The notes: a model not told the origin generated them from the letters alone. A stretch of DNA of 64,000 nucleotides from Coptis chinensis (GCA_015680905.1 CM027384.1:69013001-69077000), one strand, 5' to 3'; positions 34,121-47,231 are shown, counted from the stretch's first letter. Program-made: numbers and translations.

Positions 34121-35415
34121 TTGATTTTCTTTGTCCTATTTGTCATTGTCCAGGTGTGTCGAGTTATTTTCCAACACATGTTCTAGAGTTTCTTCTACCG
34201 GAGTTTTCTCATGCATAGGTGATGGTGTGCTAGGACAAGTTAGAGAAACTGTAACTTTAGGCATGTAATCATCATCATAAGATCTGGAATTCACACGATA
34301 ATCAGGTGAATGCTAATGGGATTTTAATTGGTCATAAATATTAGGAAGGGTTTTAGCAATTGGCATTGCTATAGTAACACTTTTGTTTCACTTGTTGGTT
34401 GGGTTCTGGACTGGTGGAAAGAATATTAGTCTCAGATGTGGTATTGATTGAAGTGGATTGGAGAGAACACATGGTCTTTGCCATTTGCTGAATTATTTTT
34501 GTCTGATCGGCCATTATCTGGTAAAGTTGGTCTGTGATAGGTGGTGGAGGGGATATGAATTGGACATGGATGGTGATATGAATGGTAATGAACTTTGGGT
34601 GAAACTGCACTCTGACTGACCAGGTGGATATCTAAATGGTGGTTGACTATTTGTGGTGGAACTCTATAAATTGTTCGCATTATTAGAAAACTCTTGAGTG
34701 CATTGGGTACTAGGGAAGTTTGAAAATTGAGGTTCGTAATTGTAAAAATTTCCCATTGTAGACTCGAACTCGGTATATGATAGATGGGCAATGAGAAGCC
34801 TAATGATAAATACTACCATAACAAGAACAAGATTATGAGTTTGCATTGTAATTCCATGACAGTTGCGATGCATATTGATAAGCCATGAATGCTTAAACAA
34901 GGATGATACACAAACAACATAAATTCATTTTTTTGAATTTGTATATAAAAACTTTGAAAGTGTAGATTTGATACTATGCCCTGTTTGAAATGGACAGTTA
35001 GCCGCGAAACTAGGTAGGATCTACTATACAGCTCATAAGAGTAAAATAATCACTTCACCAAGTGGTGTGCTACCAAAAAACTTACTCACGGTGAATCTGG
35101 GGAAGGGGAGTGAGGAAGGTAGTTTGGTCTACTGGAATCTGGTAATTATCTACTCTAAATTCTCGTGGCTATATTTTTGTCCTTTTCTAGATGAGTGTGA
35201 CTACATTAGGCTTTAGTTGATTGATTTTAATTTTAATTTTGTCTAGGCCTCAAGTAGCAAGCAACGTCCATTTACTACATTGGGTCATGACTCCTAATGG
35301 TTGTTATTTTGGCTTGGGTTTAGCCTTATCCTCAAAATTTAAAAGACATTGTAGAATTTAAATTAGGCAATCAAGCAGACATCTTTGTAACATACAGTTT
35401 TATCCTCTTGCAGGG

Positions 35416-36102
35416 TAGAGGGCAATTTTCTGAGTATCCCCTGATCTTCCTCTGTGCCTTGTGATCTGGAAGCCTTTACCGAGTAGAGAAGGGATGAGAT
35501 GATTGTGAGTTCAAGGTTGAACTGCTTGGCAGCTGCTTACGTATCTCCTTATTTATTTCGGAGAATCAAACCATATCTTGCGTAGTTCCTAAGAGCGAAA
35601 TCCCTATGGTTTATATAGGAAGAGCTTTGAGAGTCCTAGGGTTAGGGATGTCTCCACCGCTTGCGAGTTCCCTTCCATCTTTGGACTCTATCTTCCTATT
35701 AGGAATTCCCTCTTTATGGAAGTCTGAATCTAGATCATATCTTATGAGAGGTAGGTTTCCTTACTGATCATAATGTCCCATCGTGTATGGAAAGATTATA
35801 TCTAAAAGGTAACTCTTCAAGATATGCCTTCAAGATTCCTTCCTTATTATCAAAGATCACCCTCATCAGTTTCCCTATGTTCAGGAACTGTCCATATCAG
35901 TTCCTAACGACTTGGAGAACTGTTGCGCTTAGAGGCGATCAGTCACGTGCCTAGCACATGTCCACTAAACACTCGTATGAAGCACGAGTTAACTTATCCA
36001 CAGAACTGATCCGATGGTCCTCGTCTCATTCTGGACATCTATAGTCCTAGGTTATTTCTCATGCACGTGTCATCTATCTAATGACGGGAAATCCCCCTTA
36101 CA
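35416..36102 (-). repeat. Left (3') LTR of the Tat-type element
   Basis: TAGAGGGCAATTT...CCCTTACA, pairing with 47,255-47,938 with few differences. It starts directly after the target duplication, lacking TG. Confidence 0.92.
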
Positions 36103-36331
36103 GATGCCCCCTCTCGTGCCTTCTAGCATGTGGGCGCTTGAAGCGACACTGCTTTTGGCGCGAGAATCTTTTTCCTAAACAGTTACTGGAACTGCTTGCG
36201 TAATCAACTAATTAAGGCTCTGAAAAGATAGCTCGAACAGACACGCCGTTTCTTGAAAAAGGTAATGATGGCAGTTCCATCTCGAAAAGACGCAATGCTT
36301 GGGCTAATCGTAACCGTTCATTTTATTTGTA

Positions 36332-36338
36332 TATAAAA
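36332..36338 (+). promoter_or_regulatory. Putative TATA box of the antisense ORF
   Basis: TATAAAA lies 115 bp upstream of the ATG at 36,453, on the strand opposite to gag-pol. The position fits a plant core promoter, but transcription is not shown. Confidence 0.45.
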
Positions 36339-36452
36339 GATCCAGTGAGAGAACCCTCATTATCTCTTCCGCTACTTTTTCCCTGTATATTGAAACCTTT
36401 GATCTCCCATTAGGGTTTAAACAAAGCTCCAAACTTTCTTTCTTTTCCAATC

Positions 36453-39124
36453 ATGAATCCCAACTGGTCACTTATAAACTACGGGGATCTCTCTTCCCTG
36501 GAACTGATCCGGGAGAAATTTCACATCCCTGAGGATATCGTCCTGGAGTGGGGGAGGTTATCTGATGAGTTGGCCTACAAGGAAGTGGCGCTCATCACCA
36601 TTGGTCAGCTTAAGGCCGAACTCACTCTTCCCTTCCACCCATTGCTAAGAGAGTGTCTGATTCACTTCAATCTTGATCTTGGTCAGGCAACACCCCTATT
36701 CTATAGAACTGTCATGTACTCTACCCTTTTTGCCAAGAGACATGGATTCGCTCTGAATCGTTAGGTGTTTGGTTACTTTTATAAGGTTCGGCGTATTCGA
36801 GACCAGTCGTACTATTATCTCAACCAAAAACAATTCAAGAACTCTCCGATTGTCTTTTTCGAAGGGAAGTAGAGTGACGAAGGCTGGGCTAATCACCACT
36901 TTCATGTGTTGGGTGATGCCTGGGACGTTCGTCCTTCCGATTCTGATGGTGAGCCTGTGGGAATTACTGTTCTGAGAAAACATACTCATGCTCTAACCAG
37001 TAAGTCTCTTTTCTTATGAATTTTGCAATCATGATAGGAGTTTTTTGCCTGAGTTTCTTTGTTGTTTTTACTTAGATGACTCTTCCCCCTGGAATCAACT
37101 GATTGTAACTGATGCTGCTACGGTGGACTTCATCAAAAAGATCCCCAAGGAACAAAGGATGCCTTGGGTGATAGTTCCTTATCCTACTCGTCTTTTTGAA
37201 TATTTCAACATGTCTGCCAAAGAATTGCTGCAACTTGCCCCCGGCTTTTCCCCTTTTAGGACAAACACTGTGAATTCTGGGGGCACAACACTCCCTCCTC
37301 CTGTGGATCAGGATGCTGGACTTCTTCCACCCCCAGTTCAGGATGACTCCTCTTTGATTACTAGAAGAATAGGAAACCGTAAGGAGAAGAGTTCTGTGAC
37401 CGTCTCTAGTGATGCTGCGACATCGGGTTCAGTTTAGGAGCCTGCTGTCAATGATGATTGTGTGATCACTGGCGGGAGGGGCCCTGAACTGCCTCATGAA
37501 CTGTTGGAAGCCAGCAATTTTAAAAGGGAAGTGCATTCGTCCAACTGTTCTAGATTGAAGAGAGCTGATCCTGCTTCTGCTTCTGATGTTGCCCCATCTG
37601 GTAAGAAAATGAAATTTCGTCCTCTCATCATGAATGAAGAAACACTTTTCAAGTTTCCTGCTAGTATTCCCTAACCTGTTAAGTCTTGTAAGAATGTAGT
37701 TGTACCCCTACCAGTTCCAGATCCTCCTACAGGTTCTGAACAAACTGGTGGCAATGTCCCTCTGACTGTTGACCCTTCCCTCCCTGATAATCGTAAGGGG
37801 AAGGGTATTGCTGAAACAATTACTGTAACTATCGCCCTCCTTCCTCCTCGATTTACTGATAGGAGGAGGGAAAGTGATGACATCCCCTTCTCGCCTCGAT
37901 CTCTGGATTCCCCTGAAAGGGAGATGATCGTGGAGATGAGGCGTTGGGGACGAAATGATGAACTTCCTGTTACCAACAAACATTCTATTAATGATGTTGA
38001 TATCGCGCTTAGAGTTTTGGAAGTTGCGCGACTTCCTGTTGACAAAGCTGATGCCAATATGGCTAGGAGCCTGGATCTATCCTTTCACCGATCGGCTGTT
38101 CATCTAGCCCATGTAAGACTTTCTTCTCTGTTCAATGTTCTATTTCTCTCATTGTGTTACTTACACATTCTATATATAACTTTCTGGCCATGAAAGAACC
38201 AATCTTTGCGGCCTCTGCCAATACAGCCACTGACGACATGGTTACTGGTGAGCTGGTCTGGGCGAAAGAAGCTGCTGAGAAAAGAGCTACAGATCCAGGT
38301 TAACCAGCTCTTGGCAAAAGAGAAAAAAATCTGATACTGGCTTCAAGAATATGAGAGACACCATCTCCAAACTCTGGAGCTTATTGGAAAAAACTCAGAA
38401 AGGAGCTGCTGACGCTGCCTCTCGGAAAGTAAAGTTCTTGGAACTGCGCTCCCACTTCACCACCCTGCAAGCAAAACATGACCAAGTCCAAGAGGAACTT
38501 CACCGTAGGAATACCGAAATGAGAACCCTTGGCCAAGCCATTGCCCATGCAAATGATGTCATGTTAGGCTACGAGAGGGCTCTAAAAGAGAAGCGTCTTC
38601 GCTCTGATAAGAAAGTTGGTGACCTCTTGGTGGAGACCTCTGAGTTTTATTCCCAAGTGGTGAAGGAGGTGAAGAAGAGGTCAGCTGAAAATGCCATTCG
38701 TTTTGCTCTGAGAGTGCTTGATATTTCTGAACGGTCTTTCAATGCGGCCAAACAAGTTAAGTTCGAGGAGGCTATTAAGGCTATTGGGTATGTTTATCAG
38801 TTGGATGATCAGGGGCGGGTAACCAACCCTTTCATCCTATTTCCTGATCTAGACACCAATATCTCTGCCATTCAAAATGAACTTATGCCTGATGCCTCCT
38901 CATCTTCTGAAGAAGACACCGATGATGACATGCCTCCAGTTCAGCTTCCTTTTCTGCTAGTGCCAGCTTCAGGTGAGTGTTCTATTAAGCCTTCAACCGT
39001 TCCAGCTAATCCTGCCCCACAGTATGTTCTTGAAAGTGAACAAGGAGTTCTTGACGATGGTGCAGTGGCAAGCACTGATGGTGAACCAAAGTTTGATTCT
39101 ACCCCTGCTCAACAGGCTAACTAA
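36453..39124 (+). pseudogene. Antisense ORF of the Tat-type element (Transposase_28-like), broken
   Basis: Encoded against gag-pol between pol and the 3' LTR, the usual place of Tat antisense ORFs; its function is unknown in the family. The N-terminal part (36,453-36,764) contains LTLPFHPLLRECLIHFNLDL, resembling the plant 'putative gypsy type transposon' domain. The frame continues past TAG codons at 36,762 and 36,870 to a likely donor near 37,001. A second exon (from about 37,075) encodes DDSSPWNQLIVTDAATVDFI and a low-complexity linker with stops at 37,435 and 37,672. A third part (38,351-39,124) is a charged, helical, coiled-coil-like segment ending in an acidic tail (SSSSEEDTDDDMPP). Intron borders are estimates. 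The layout resembles a nucleic-acid-associated protein, but that is inference. Confidence 0.7.
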
Positions 39125-39980
39125 AGACTTAGCTATTCAGTTTATGATTTGGAAAACAATTATTCTTAAACAATTATTCTATGTGTTTGTAATATTGAGC
39201 TATGTAGCTCACATACAATTTACTTACTGAGCTCTACAGCTCTTCTAATTTATGCATGCATACTATTTACTTTCTGAGCTCTGCAGCTCTTCTATTCTAT
39301 GTTATATGACATGTACTATTATGCATACTCTACCCTTGTTTCCCCCAAAGTTCATTTGAAATAACAATAGGTGAGCCTAGTAGGCTAAACAAATTAAAAT
39401 GAGGCATAACCAAAATCTTATCAGGATATCATGGAAGCCATTCAAGTTAACTGTAACTGAAAGTTCGATCGCAATAGAGGCATATGCCTTTGTGAAAGTA
39501 ACTTGGTGCCATGAGCACAACACTGTGTTTAATAATGAGAGGTCCTATTTATTTAAAAAATAAATAAGGTATCGCCAGAACAACAGTAGAGGAGTCTTCC
39601 TCAGCGCCATCATGCCGACATATATCCAAGCCAATGATTGCGTTATAGGATCTGGATCCAACCCAGATCTTCCCAGCAACCCCTATGTTTGATGTTTTGA
39701 GAGCTCCAGGAACTGGCATACAGTTCAGGCTCACAAGAACACTAGCTCTCGTTCCAAGTCAAACTGGCGTGCAGTTTAGTGAACAGTTAGTGTGGTCATA
39801 TTCCCTAAAGGCTTAACCCATCGAGGATAATCGCAGTTTGAAAGAACTGGCATACAGTTCCGGCTGCATGGGGATGAGAAAGGAACTGGCATATAGTTGA
39901 ACTTCCCCATACTCAGTATCACTGGTTCTAAAGCAAATTGGCATACAATATTCTTGAACAAATAGTGAGAAAATAATTTC
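39125..39980. repeat. Repeat-rich spacer between antisense ORF and pol
   Basis: GAGCTCTACAGCTCTTCT-type units repeat two to three times at 39,195-39,300. Units of the form GAACTGGCATACAGTTC recur four to five times with variation at 39,700-39,960. No gene. Variable repeat blocks at this site are common in Tat elements. Confidence 0.7.
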
Positions 39981-42470
39981 CTAAAGGCTTAGTCCATTGT
40001 GGATAACAAATAAAGAATATGCAAGGAATACAATTGATTGCAAGGTGAAAAACTTTATTGATGACTTGAGAGAACAAACAATGCATAACAAAGCATAAAA
40101 TAATAATTTATTGATAGTACTTGCGAAGTGCTGTGCGTTCCATGGTTTGACAAGAACGTCACCTTCAACAGTGCGTAGGTAGTAAAAACCAGTTCGACCA
40201 ACCTTGTTGATGATGTATGGTCCTTCCCAGTTGGGTCCAAGCATGCCGTTGGGCTCTGGGATCTCGCACAGAACCAGATCGCCAGATTTGAAAGATCGAA
40301 TCTAGACTCTCTTGTCGTATGATCTTTTCAGAATCTGCTGGTTGGCAGCTAAGCACAGTGCGACACCTTCTCGTTTTTCATCTAGGAGATCCATCTCTCT
40401 GCATAATAACTCCTCATTGTCCAGGGTATGCACAACATCGGACTTCTAAGTGGGAGCTACCAGTTCAGGAGGTATGACAGCCTCAGTTTCGTAAGTCATA
40501 GAAAATAGGGATTCACCAGTCGATCGTTTAGGCATAGTTCGGTATGCCCATAGGACCTTAGGTAGTTCCTTGTGTAGAACTGTTATTTCAGAATGACTAT
40601 TTCTACAAACCACGAACACCACGCGCAGCGGAATTAATGAGTGTCCACGATTTGTGATTGGAAAACATACCTTTGAATCCGATTTAGATAACTTTAAGAA
40701 TCCAAGCTTTATCAAATCCAAAATCAACCCCTTGATCTTCTATTGTATTCCTTTAGAACAGATTGGACGTTGTGTGGACAACGATCTACCAACCCCTTTC
40801 TTTCTCTCAAGATCAGAAACGAATTCAGATCTACTTTTCTTGCCTCTTTTTCAGAACAATGAATAGTGAATTTCGGCCAGAGAGAAAGAGTATTCTATTT
40901 ATAGGCTACAACATGGACCATGAGGAGAAATTAGGGTTGGGCCTCCTGACGGGCTTGGGCTTCCCATGTTAAGCCCGAACACCACGACCAAGTCCGTCAA
41001 CAAATGGCTTATTCCACTAAAGGCCATTGTTGCACTACCGCCCTAATCCCAAATTACGTGCCAGCGTTTATGGGCTCGATATTATATGCTCGTTGATCTC
41101 CCCGTGTTTAAGATATCGAATGTCCGTTGATTAAGTCAAGTTACTGACAACTACATTAATCAACTTCTTATGTCCTTGAGTAGTACCACTCAACCTCATT
41201 GTCATGTCGGAATAAATCCACCTGCAGGGTTTACATGACAATCTTTTTGAGCTCCTCAAAGGGACATCATCAATCTGACTTCTTGCGGGACACGGATTCC
41301 TTCTATAATCAACAACACACCTTACATACAATGTCATTACCCAATCCATCGAGTTTGTTGATTCACAAATGAATCTCACTCATTGATGATTTAAAGCAAT
41401 GTACAATACATGTAAGTGCCTGTTATTATATCTGGATTAGGAGGACAAGCATCCATAATAACAGAGGTGTTTGATCTCTTATATAATAAGTATAAGGAGA
41501 AACAACCTCACTTGGTCATGTTTAATACACACAAAGTGTACTAGTGTAACCTTATAGTCAAGATAGACTAATACCAGATTATACTACAACCGTACTAATG
41601 GTTTGTCCAAATCCATCTAGGTTGTGAACGATTACTTATACTTTATAAGGTACTGATGATATGATCTTCTGTGTGTTCACACCATATCATCTACAACATA
41701 AAGTATTAGACACATGCATATAACTAATAACATATATAATATGCATAATATTTTCTCATATGATTCTCATTCAAAATATAAAGAATTAGAGTTAATACAA
41801 AAATCATGCTTTTAGTATATAACCCTATCACCTCGGCCCATAAACCTTTTGCGTCATCTAATTTATGCTTCATGTTATCCAAGATAACCCTGTTAGAGGC
41901 TTCAGCCTGGCCATTTCCTTGTGGATACCTTGGAGTTGAGAACAGATGGGTAATGTGAAACTCCTTACAGAGTTCAGCGACCAGTCCTCCAGTGAACTGT
42001 TGCCCATTATCTGAGATGATAACTTTAGGTATGACAAACCTGTAGACAATGTTGTTCCAAATGAACTTTCTGACGTCCTGTTTTCAAATGAAGACAAAGG
42101 GAACTGCTTCTATCCACTTGGTGAAGTAATCCGTTACGACCAGCAAGAATCTGACATTGTCGGGAGTAGGTGGTAGAGGTCCTACAATGTCAGTTCCCTA
42201 CTATGCAAATGGCCATGGGCTGGCCAATGGGTGTAGTTCTGTTGCTGGAGCGTGAATAAGCGGAGCATATCGTTGACACTTTTCGTATTTACGGCCAAAA
42301 ACATGTGCATCCTTTTGCATATAAGGCCAAAAGTATCCTTGCCTTAGAATCTTGAGAGCTAGTGCTTTGCCCCTAGCATGGTTGCTACAAATTCCTTTAT
42401 GAACCTCTCACATAACCTGTTCAACGAGGTATGGGGAGAGACATCTGAGATGAGGTCCTAGAAAGGACTT
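39981..42470 (-). pseudogene. Tat-type integrase, broken and split by a solo LTR
   Basis: The C-terminal end at about 40,130-40,250 reads GPNWEGPYIINKVGRTGFYY and VKPWNAQHF, typical of Tat. KVLWAYRTMPKRSTGESLFS (40,500-40,565) is the core's last part. The preceding segment, across the insertion at 40,573-41,830, reads as KHKLDDAKGLWAE in another frame with many breaks (41,836-42,420). The DDE residues cannot all be placed in one frame. Inactive. Confidence 0.8.
40573..41830. mobile_element. Probable solo LTR, 1,258 bp, in the integrase gene
   Basis: Begins TGTAGAAC and ends CCTATCA, giving TG...CA ends on both strands. It is flanked by ccttg (40,568-40,572) and cctcg (41,831-41,835), a 5-bp duplication with one change. 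Removing it rejoins GLWAE with ELPKVLWAYR of the integrase. No coding or internal region is seen, so recombination between two LTRs is the simplest origin. Confidence 0.78.
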
Positions 42471-42699
42471 TTTGTACAGATCATCTTCAAGGAGGGTGAA
42501 TATTTGTATCTTTGCAAGCAGATGCCTTGCTACATTCTTATCCTTAGGGAGTGTCCCATCTTTGAGGTAAGACTTATATGCTTCCATCTAGTTCGGGGCG
42601 GTGGGTGGAATCACGCAAACTGTTTCCATATCGACTGCTTGGATGCTAGGTTTACCTTGGAACTCTATAGGGATGGAACGAGACTCACTGTTGCCCAAC

Positions 42700-43195
42700 A
42701 TTGAGGCAACATATGCCAAAGCATCTGCATGTCAATTTGCTGATCGAGGCAGCTGATAAAATTGGATGTTCTCAAACTTGCTCTGAAGACCCCTTACCAG
42801 TTCTAGGTATTTTGTCATTCGTTCATCCCTGGCCTCGTACCCTCCGTCAACTTGAAACACAACCAACTGTGAGTCACTAAAAACTGTGAGGTGTGTTAGG
42901 CCCAGGTTGAGAGCCATTGTGAGGCCGGCAAGTGTGGCCTCATATTCTGCCTCATTGTTAGAAGCATTCCAACCTAACTAGATGGATTTCTCTAGCCACA
43001 TATTGTCAGGAGTAACTAACACAGCTCCAACTCCTACGCCTTTGTCATTTGAAGATCCATCCACAAACAGCCGCCATCCAGAGCTCGGCTCCCAGGGGTC
43101 TGGTCGGGTGTTTTGGGATTCAGGAAGGACCCCATCATCTGAACTGGGGGTGGTTGAGTCATATCCTGTGTAAGTCATTGGGAAATCTCCCAAAA
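42700..43195 (-). pseudogene. Second (archaeal-type) RNase H of the Tat-type element
   Basis: Minus-strand pieces read WRLFVDGSSNDKGVGVGAVL (43,100-43,050), [13 protein letters not shown] (after an in-frame stop near 42,976) and [20 protein letters not shown] (42,895-42,830). D, E and D catalytic positions are visible in DGSS, EAEYE and SDSQL. An additional RNase H after the normal one is a known Tat feature. Confidence 0.85.
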
Positions 43196-43304
43196 ATTCT
43201 GCTAATGCCTGACCCTTCTCTGAGATTCTGGGGATGTAAATAATATCATATTCTCGACGATTCTTGCTTGACCATTTAGCTAGCCTTCCCGACTGTTAAG
43301 TTCT

Positions 43305-44676
43305 TTCCTAAATCGATCGCAATTGGTACTCTGTGATCACTCTGATCGTGTGGGACTGGAAGTATGGTTGTAATTTCTCTGCTGCAAAAACAAGGGCTAG
43401 AGTGACTCTTTCAAGTTTAGGGTACCTTGTTTCTGCTGGTAGGAGCGTTCTACTCAAGAAATAGACAGGCTTTTCAACCTTCTTTTCATCCACGCGTATC
43501 AGTATAGAACTGATACCGTAGTCAGATGAACAGAGATAAAGACCCAAGACTTCTCCCTCAACTGGCTTGGAAAGGATTAGCGGTGCCCCCAGGTATGTTT
43601 TGAGTTGATCGAATTCTTTTTAGCATTCTTTCGTCCATGCAAATGAGGTGTTTTTTTTAAGTAACTAAAAAAGAGGTTTGCACTTATCTGAACTCTTGGA
43701 GATGAACTTGTTCAAAGTTGCTAACCTGCTTGTAACTTTTTGAACATCTTTCATATTTTTAGGTGAGGGCATTCTATGAGTGTTCGAATTTGATCCGGGT
43801 TTGCCTCGATTCTTCTCTTAGTAACTAGATACCCCAAAAACTTCCCTGATGAGACAGCGACATCACACTTTGCAGGGTTGAGCTTCATGCGATACTCTCT
43901 GAGAATGTCAAATACACACTTCAGGTGGGAGAGATGATCTCCTCACCTTAGGCTTTTGACCAAAAGATCGTCTACATACACCTCCACAATGTCGCCTATC
44001 AATCCTTCAAACATTTTGTTTACCAAACGCTGGTATGTGGCTCCTGCATTTTTCAGTCCGAACGGCATGACCTGATAGCACTACAGGCCATCCTCAGTTG
44101 TGAAAATGGCATGCTTGTGGTCCTCCTCATGCAATGGGATCTGGTTGTAGCCAGACGACCATCTGTTAAAAATAACAATTCATGTCCAGCTGTTGCATCC
44201 ACTAATTTGTCAATTCGTGGCAGAGGGTAGCTGTCTTTTGGACATGCACGGTTCAGATCCGTAAAGTCGATACAGATTCTCCATGACCCATTCTTCTTTC
44301 TAACTTGGACAATATTGGAAATCCAGATGGAGAAATTGATTTCTCTGACAAATTTAGCTACATTTAGCTTTTCAACTTTGGCTTTTACTGCTTTGGATCT
44401 GTCAGCACCTATTTTTCTTGGTTTCTGCTTGACTACTACTGCATCACTGCAGACATTGAGTCGGTGGCATGCCACATGGGGATTAATTCCTGGCATTTCT
44501 TCGAATGACCAAGCAAACACGTCTTTGTGATCTCGGAGGAACTGTATCAGAGCCATGCGCTCTTTAGAACTCAATAAGGTGCCGATGAAAGTGGTTTTTC
44601 GTGAACTGCCTCCTCCAATATCCACTTCCTCTAAGGGCTCCAGTGAGGGGGGATCCTTCCTCTCTCTTAGGACCAA
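43305..44676 (-). pseudogene. Tat-type reverse transcriptase and first RNase H, broken
   Basis: The 44,676-44,053 frame holds the RT N-terminus with HKDVFAWSFEEMPGI, VRKKNGSWRICIDFTDLNRA and CPKDSYPLPRIDKLVDATAG. The catalytic box reads VYVDDL at about 43,968-43,985, in another frame. The first RNase H follows at 43,547-43,308 with SSDYGISSILIR, VYFLSRTLLPAETRYPKLE and LALVFAAEKLQPYF. Several frame changes separate these. Order and motifs are those of Ty3/gypsy Pol. Confidence 0.87.
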
Positions 44677-45528
44677 GTTCGAGAGAGGGTTAGGTTACAA
44701 TTTTGTGCATGGACTTTTAAGCTAGGTTATGGACCCATAAATCAAGTCCATAACCCAATTCCGTAAATCTAAGACTTTCAATTCTAGTTGTGTTTCTGTA
44801 GCACACATTTTCACCAATTTATACTTCTCTGATTGAGTCAAGGCCTGGACCATTGGAAAGAGATTTCTGAGATGGTCATTTTGATAACAAAAAATGGGCC
44901 TAATTCCGAGGCCTGAGTCAAAAGATACAACCTTTTGAAGTTCTGTTGACTTTTTTTTAGCTCTCTAATCTGGATTGACTTTCACTTAACAGTATTGACT
45001 TGGGATTTTTAAGGGCTTTTTCTCCATTAAACTTGGGTTTTCTTCATGAAACTTCTCTAGCAATCACGTACTTTAGCTCCTTTTAGCGCCTAATTAGTAA
45101 CGAATTGACATTTATTCAACTCCGAAGCCTGAAATACTCAAAAGTACGTAATTAGTAATAAACCTATATTATTAATAACATAATTGGCTAAATAGAAATA
45201 CTATTAAAGGGTTTAAACTACAGTTTTGGGCTCTTATCAAAAATAATGAGTGGATCTGTCTGGGGTACCACGTTGATCATTCACTGTTCATGATCCTCAT
45301 TTGCTTGGTGATGTGCATCTGATATCGCGCACCCTTTTCAGTGACCTTCCCCCTTCGTATACTTGCCTTTCCAGAAATCATATTTATCTAGAGTCGGCCA
45401 TTGAGCGGTTCAGTACCTGGGAGATCTTAAACTGACGTGCTGATCTCCTCAGGTTGTACCGTGTTTGCTTGTTCGTGTGCTATGAACTGCTTCAAATACC
45501 CCCTTTCAATCAGATCATGCAGTTCATT

Positions 45529-47170
45529 TTAAAGGGTCCTATAGGCTCTAGTACTGTGACCCTTACTCTTATGGAACTTGCAGTAGGTCCTTTGGTCTCG
45601 GGTACCCAAGGAGCCTGGCTTAAGTGGAGCTGGCCATTTGAGGTAACTCTGATTCTTGATCGAGTCCAGAACCTCATCTGGTATTTTGTTCAGAGGAGTG
45701 AAGTTTCTATCCATCGAGGGAATAACTTCTTCAGCTCCTTCCATATGAGACTTCTTTTGTGGTTTTCCATATGCATTACTGGCTACATTATCGTACTGCC
45801 TTCTGGACATTCGTCCCTTTGATGGGGATTCGGCCCTTGGGCGACCACGATGTTGGTCTCTCTATGATTTTTGAGGGGAAGAATTCCCGTTCCCTTCTCG
45901 AGGGACCACAGGAACTGCCCGATTAGTCTTCTTTGCTTCCTAACGTCTGTTCAGGACATCTTCCTCCCACCCCGCATGAGTTTCAACCCTGTCTAGGAGT
46001 TTCTCTACATCACGGGGTGGTTTCCTGGAGAAAGATCTTAATAAGGCGTTGTTTTTATCCAACCCTTGTTTGAAAGCTATTATAGCAGTCTGTTCGTCAC
46101 AAGACTCTATTTGGATTGAAATTTCCATGAACAGCTCCATGTAGGACCTCAATGCCTCTCCGTCCTTTTTCTTGATGTTGAACAATGCATCGATCCATTT
46201 TAGTTGATGCTTGTTACACGAGTACCTGTCTATGAAGGTTCTAATTAACAGTTCCTCTGAGGACCTGATATGCCACTTTGGTAACCTGTGGTACCACTGG
46301 AGTGTAGATCCAGACAAGGAGGCTTTGAACTCTTGACACATGACATGGTCATACCTTTCATATTGTCGCATAGTGGCACGATACCTGAATACATGATCCA
46401 CCGGATCTGACTTGCCATTAATTAAAGACATTGAACTTCAGTTGTCTGTAACCACGAGGATATGGCTTCCTCATCACCCGTGATGCGAAAGGAGATCTAC
46501 CTGCCCCCATTATGGCGGATTGAATAAGGGAGTCTTGCATTTTTCTCCCTTTGCCTGTCATCCGATGCATTTGGCAGATTAGGTCATTCTTCTTAGTTTC
46601 CCATGCACTTTCTTTGGTAGAAAGTTTCTTGTTGTGAGCCCTTTTTCATTGTCGAGGGCCGGCATCACGATCCTAGTCAATTGACTCTGGTTCTGAGGTT
46701 ATTCCTGAGTCCTCATCTGAGTTACTGTATTCTGACTAAGATGGCTCGCATCAAACTGGATCCCCACGCCTTGGGTTCCTAGCACGACCACCTTCTGGAA
46801 GGTCATCATCATCGAGATCGATGAGTGGTTCCTTCCCTGTGTCAGACTGATATAAGTGCCTCAGCAGCTGTAATTCTTGCTCAAGGTTACTTCTTTGCTG
46901 TTCTAGAGCATGTACTGCCTGGCTCGCCTGAACAGACTCTGGGTTGGTGAGGACTGCATTCTTACCATTTTGACATTCCTCTTGAGCGTTATTCCTGGGG
47001 CCTGCACTGGGAACAACTGGTCCATCGGGGCTAGTCATAGGTCCTTGGAGGGGATTATTCGCATCTTGGTGACCGATATTCTCACCCTCATCAGGTATCT
47101 CGTGCTATTCTTCTCTGATAGCGACGCTGCATGTAGTAGCGCCACCCTTTGTTTTCTTTGCTCCTGCCAT
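45529..47170 (-). pseudogene. Tat-type gag, broken
   Basis: The probable start ATG at 47,170 (MAGAKKTKGG) is 85 bp inside the right LTR. An N-terminal region with a coiled-coil-like ALEQQRSNLEQELQLLRHLY lies at 47,038-46,751. The conserved gag core is at 46,431-45,940 (DPVDHVFRYRATMRQYERYD, FKASLSGSTLQWYHRLP, FKQGL). The C-terminal part at 45,810-45,529 ends in CKFHKSKGHSTRAY, a degenerate zinc knuckle. Stops separate the pieces, for example near 47,108 and 46,440. Confidence 0.85.
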
Positions 47171-47231
47171 TACAACAATAAGAGTTTTTAGACTAAATCA
47201 ATCGTTTGGAATGAATATTTACCTGCTTTCG

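Noticed and set aside
35230..35290. AAGCAACGTCCATTT near 35,260 as a fourth synthase flank
   Set aside because: The match is limited to about 15 bases, and it lies inside the pol-less retrotransposon.
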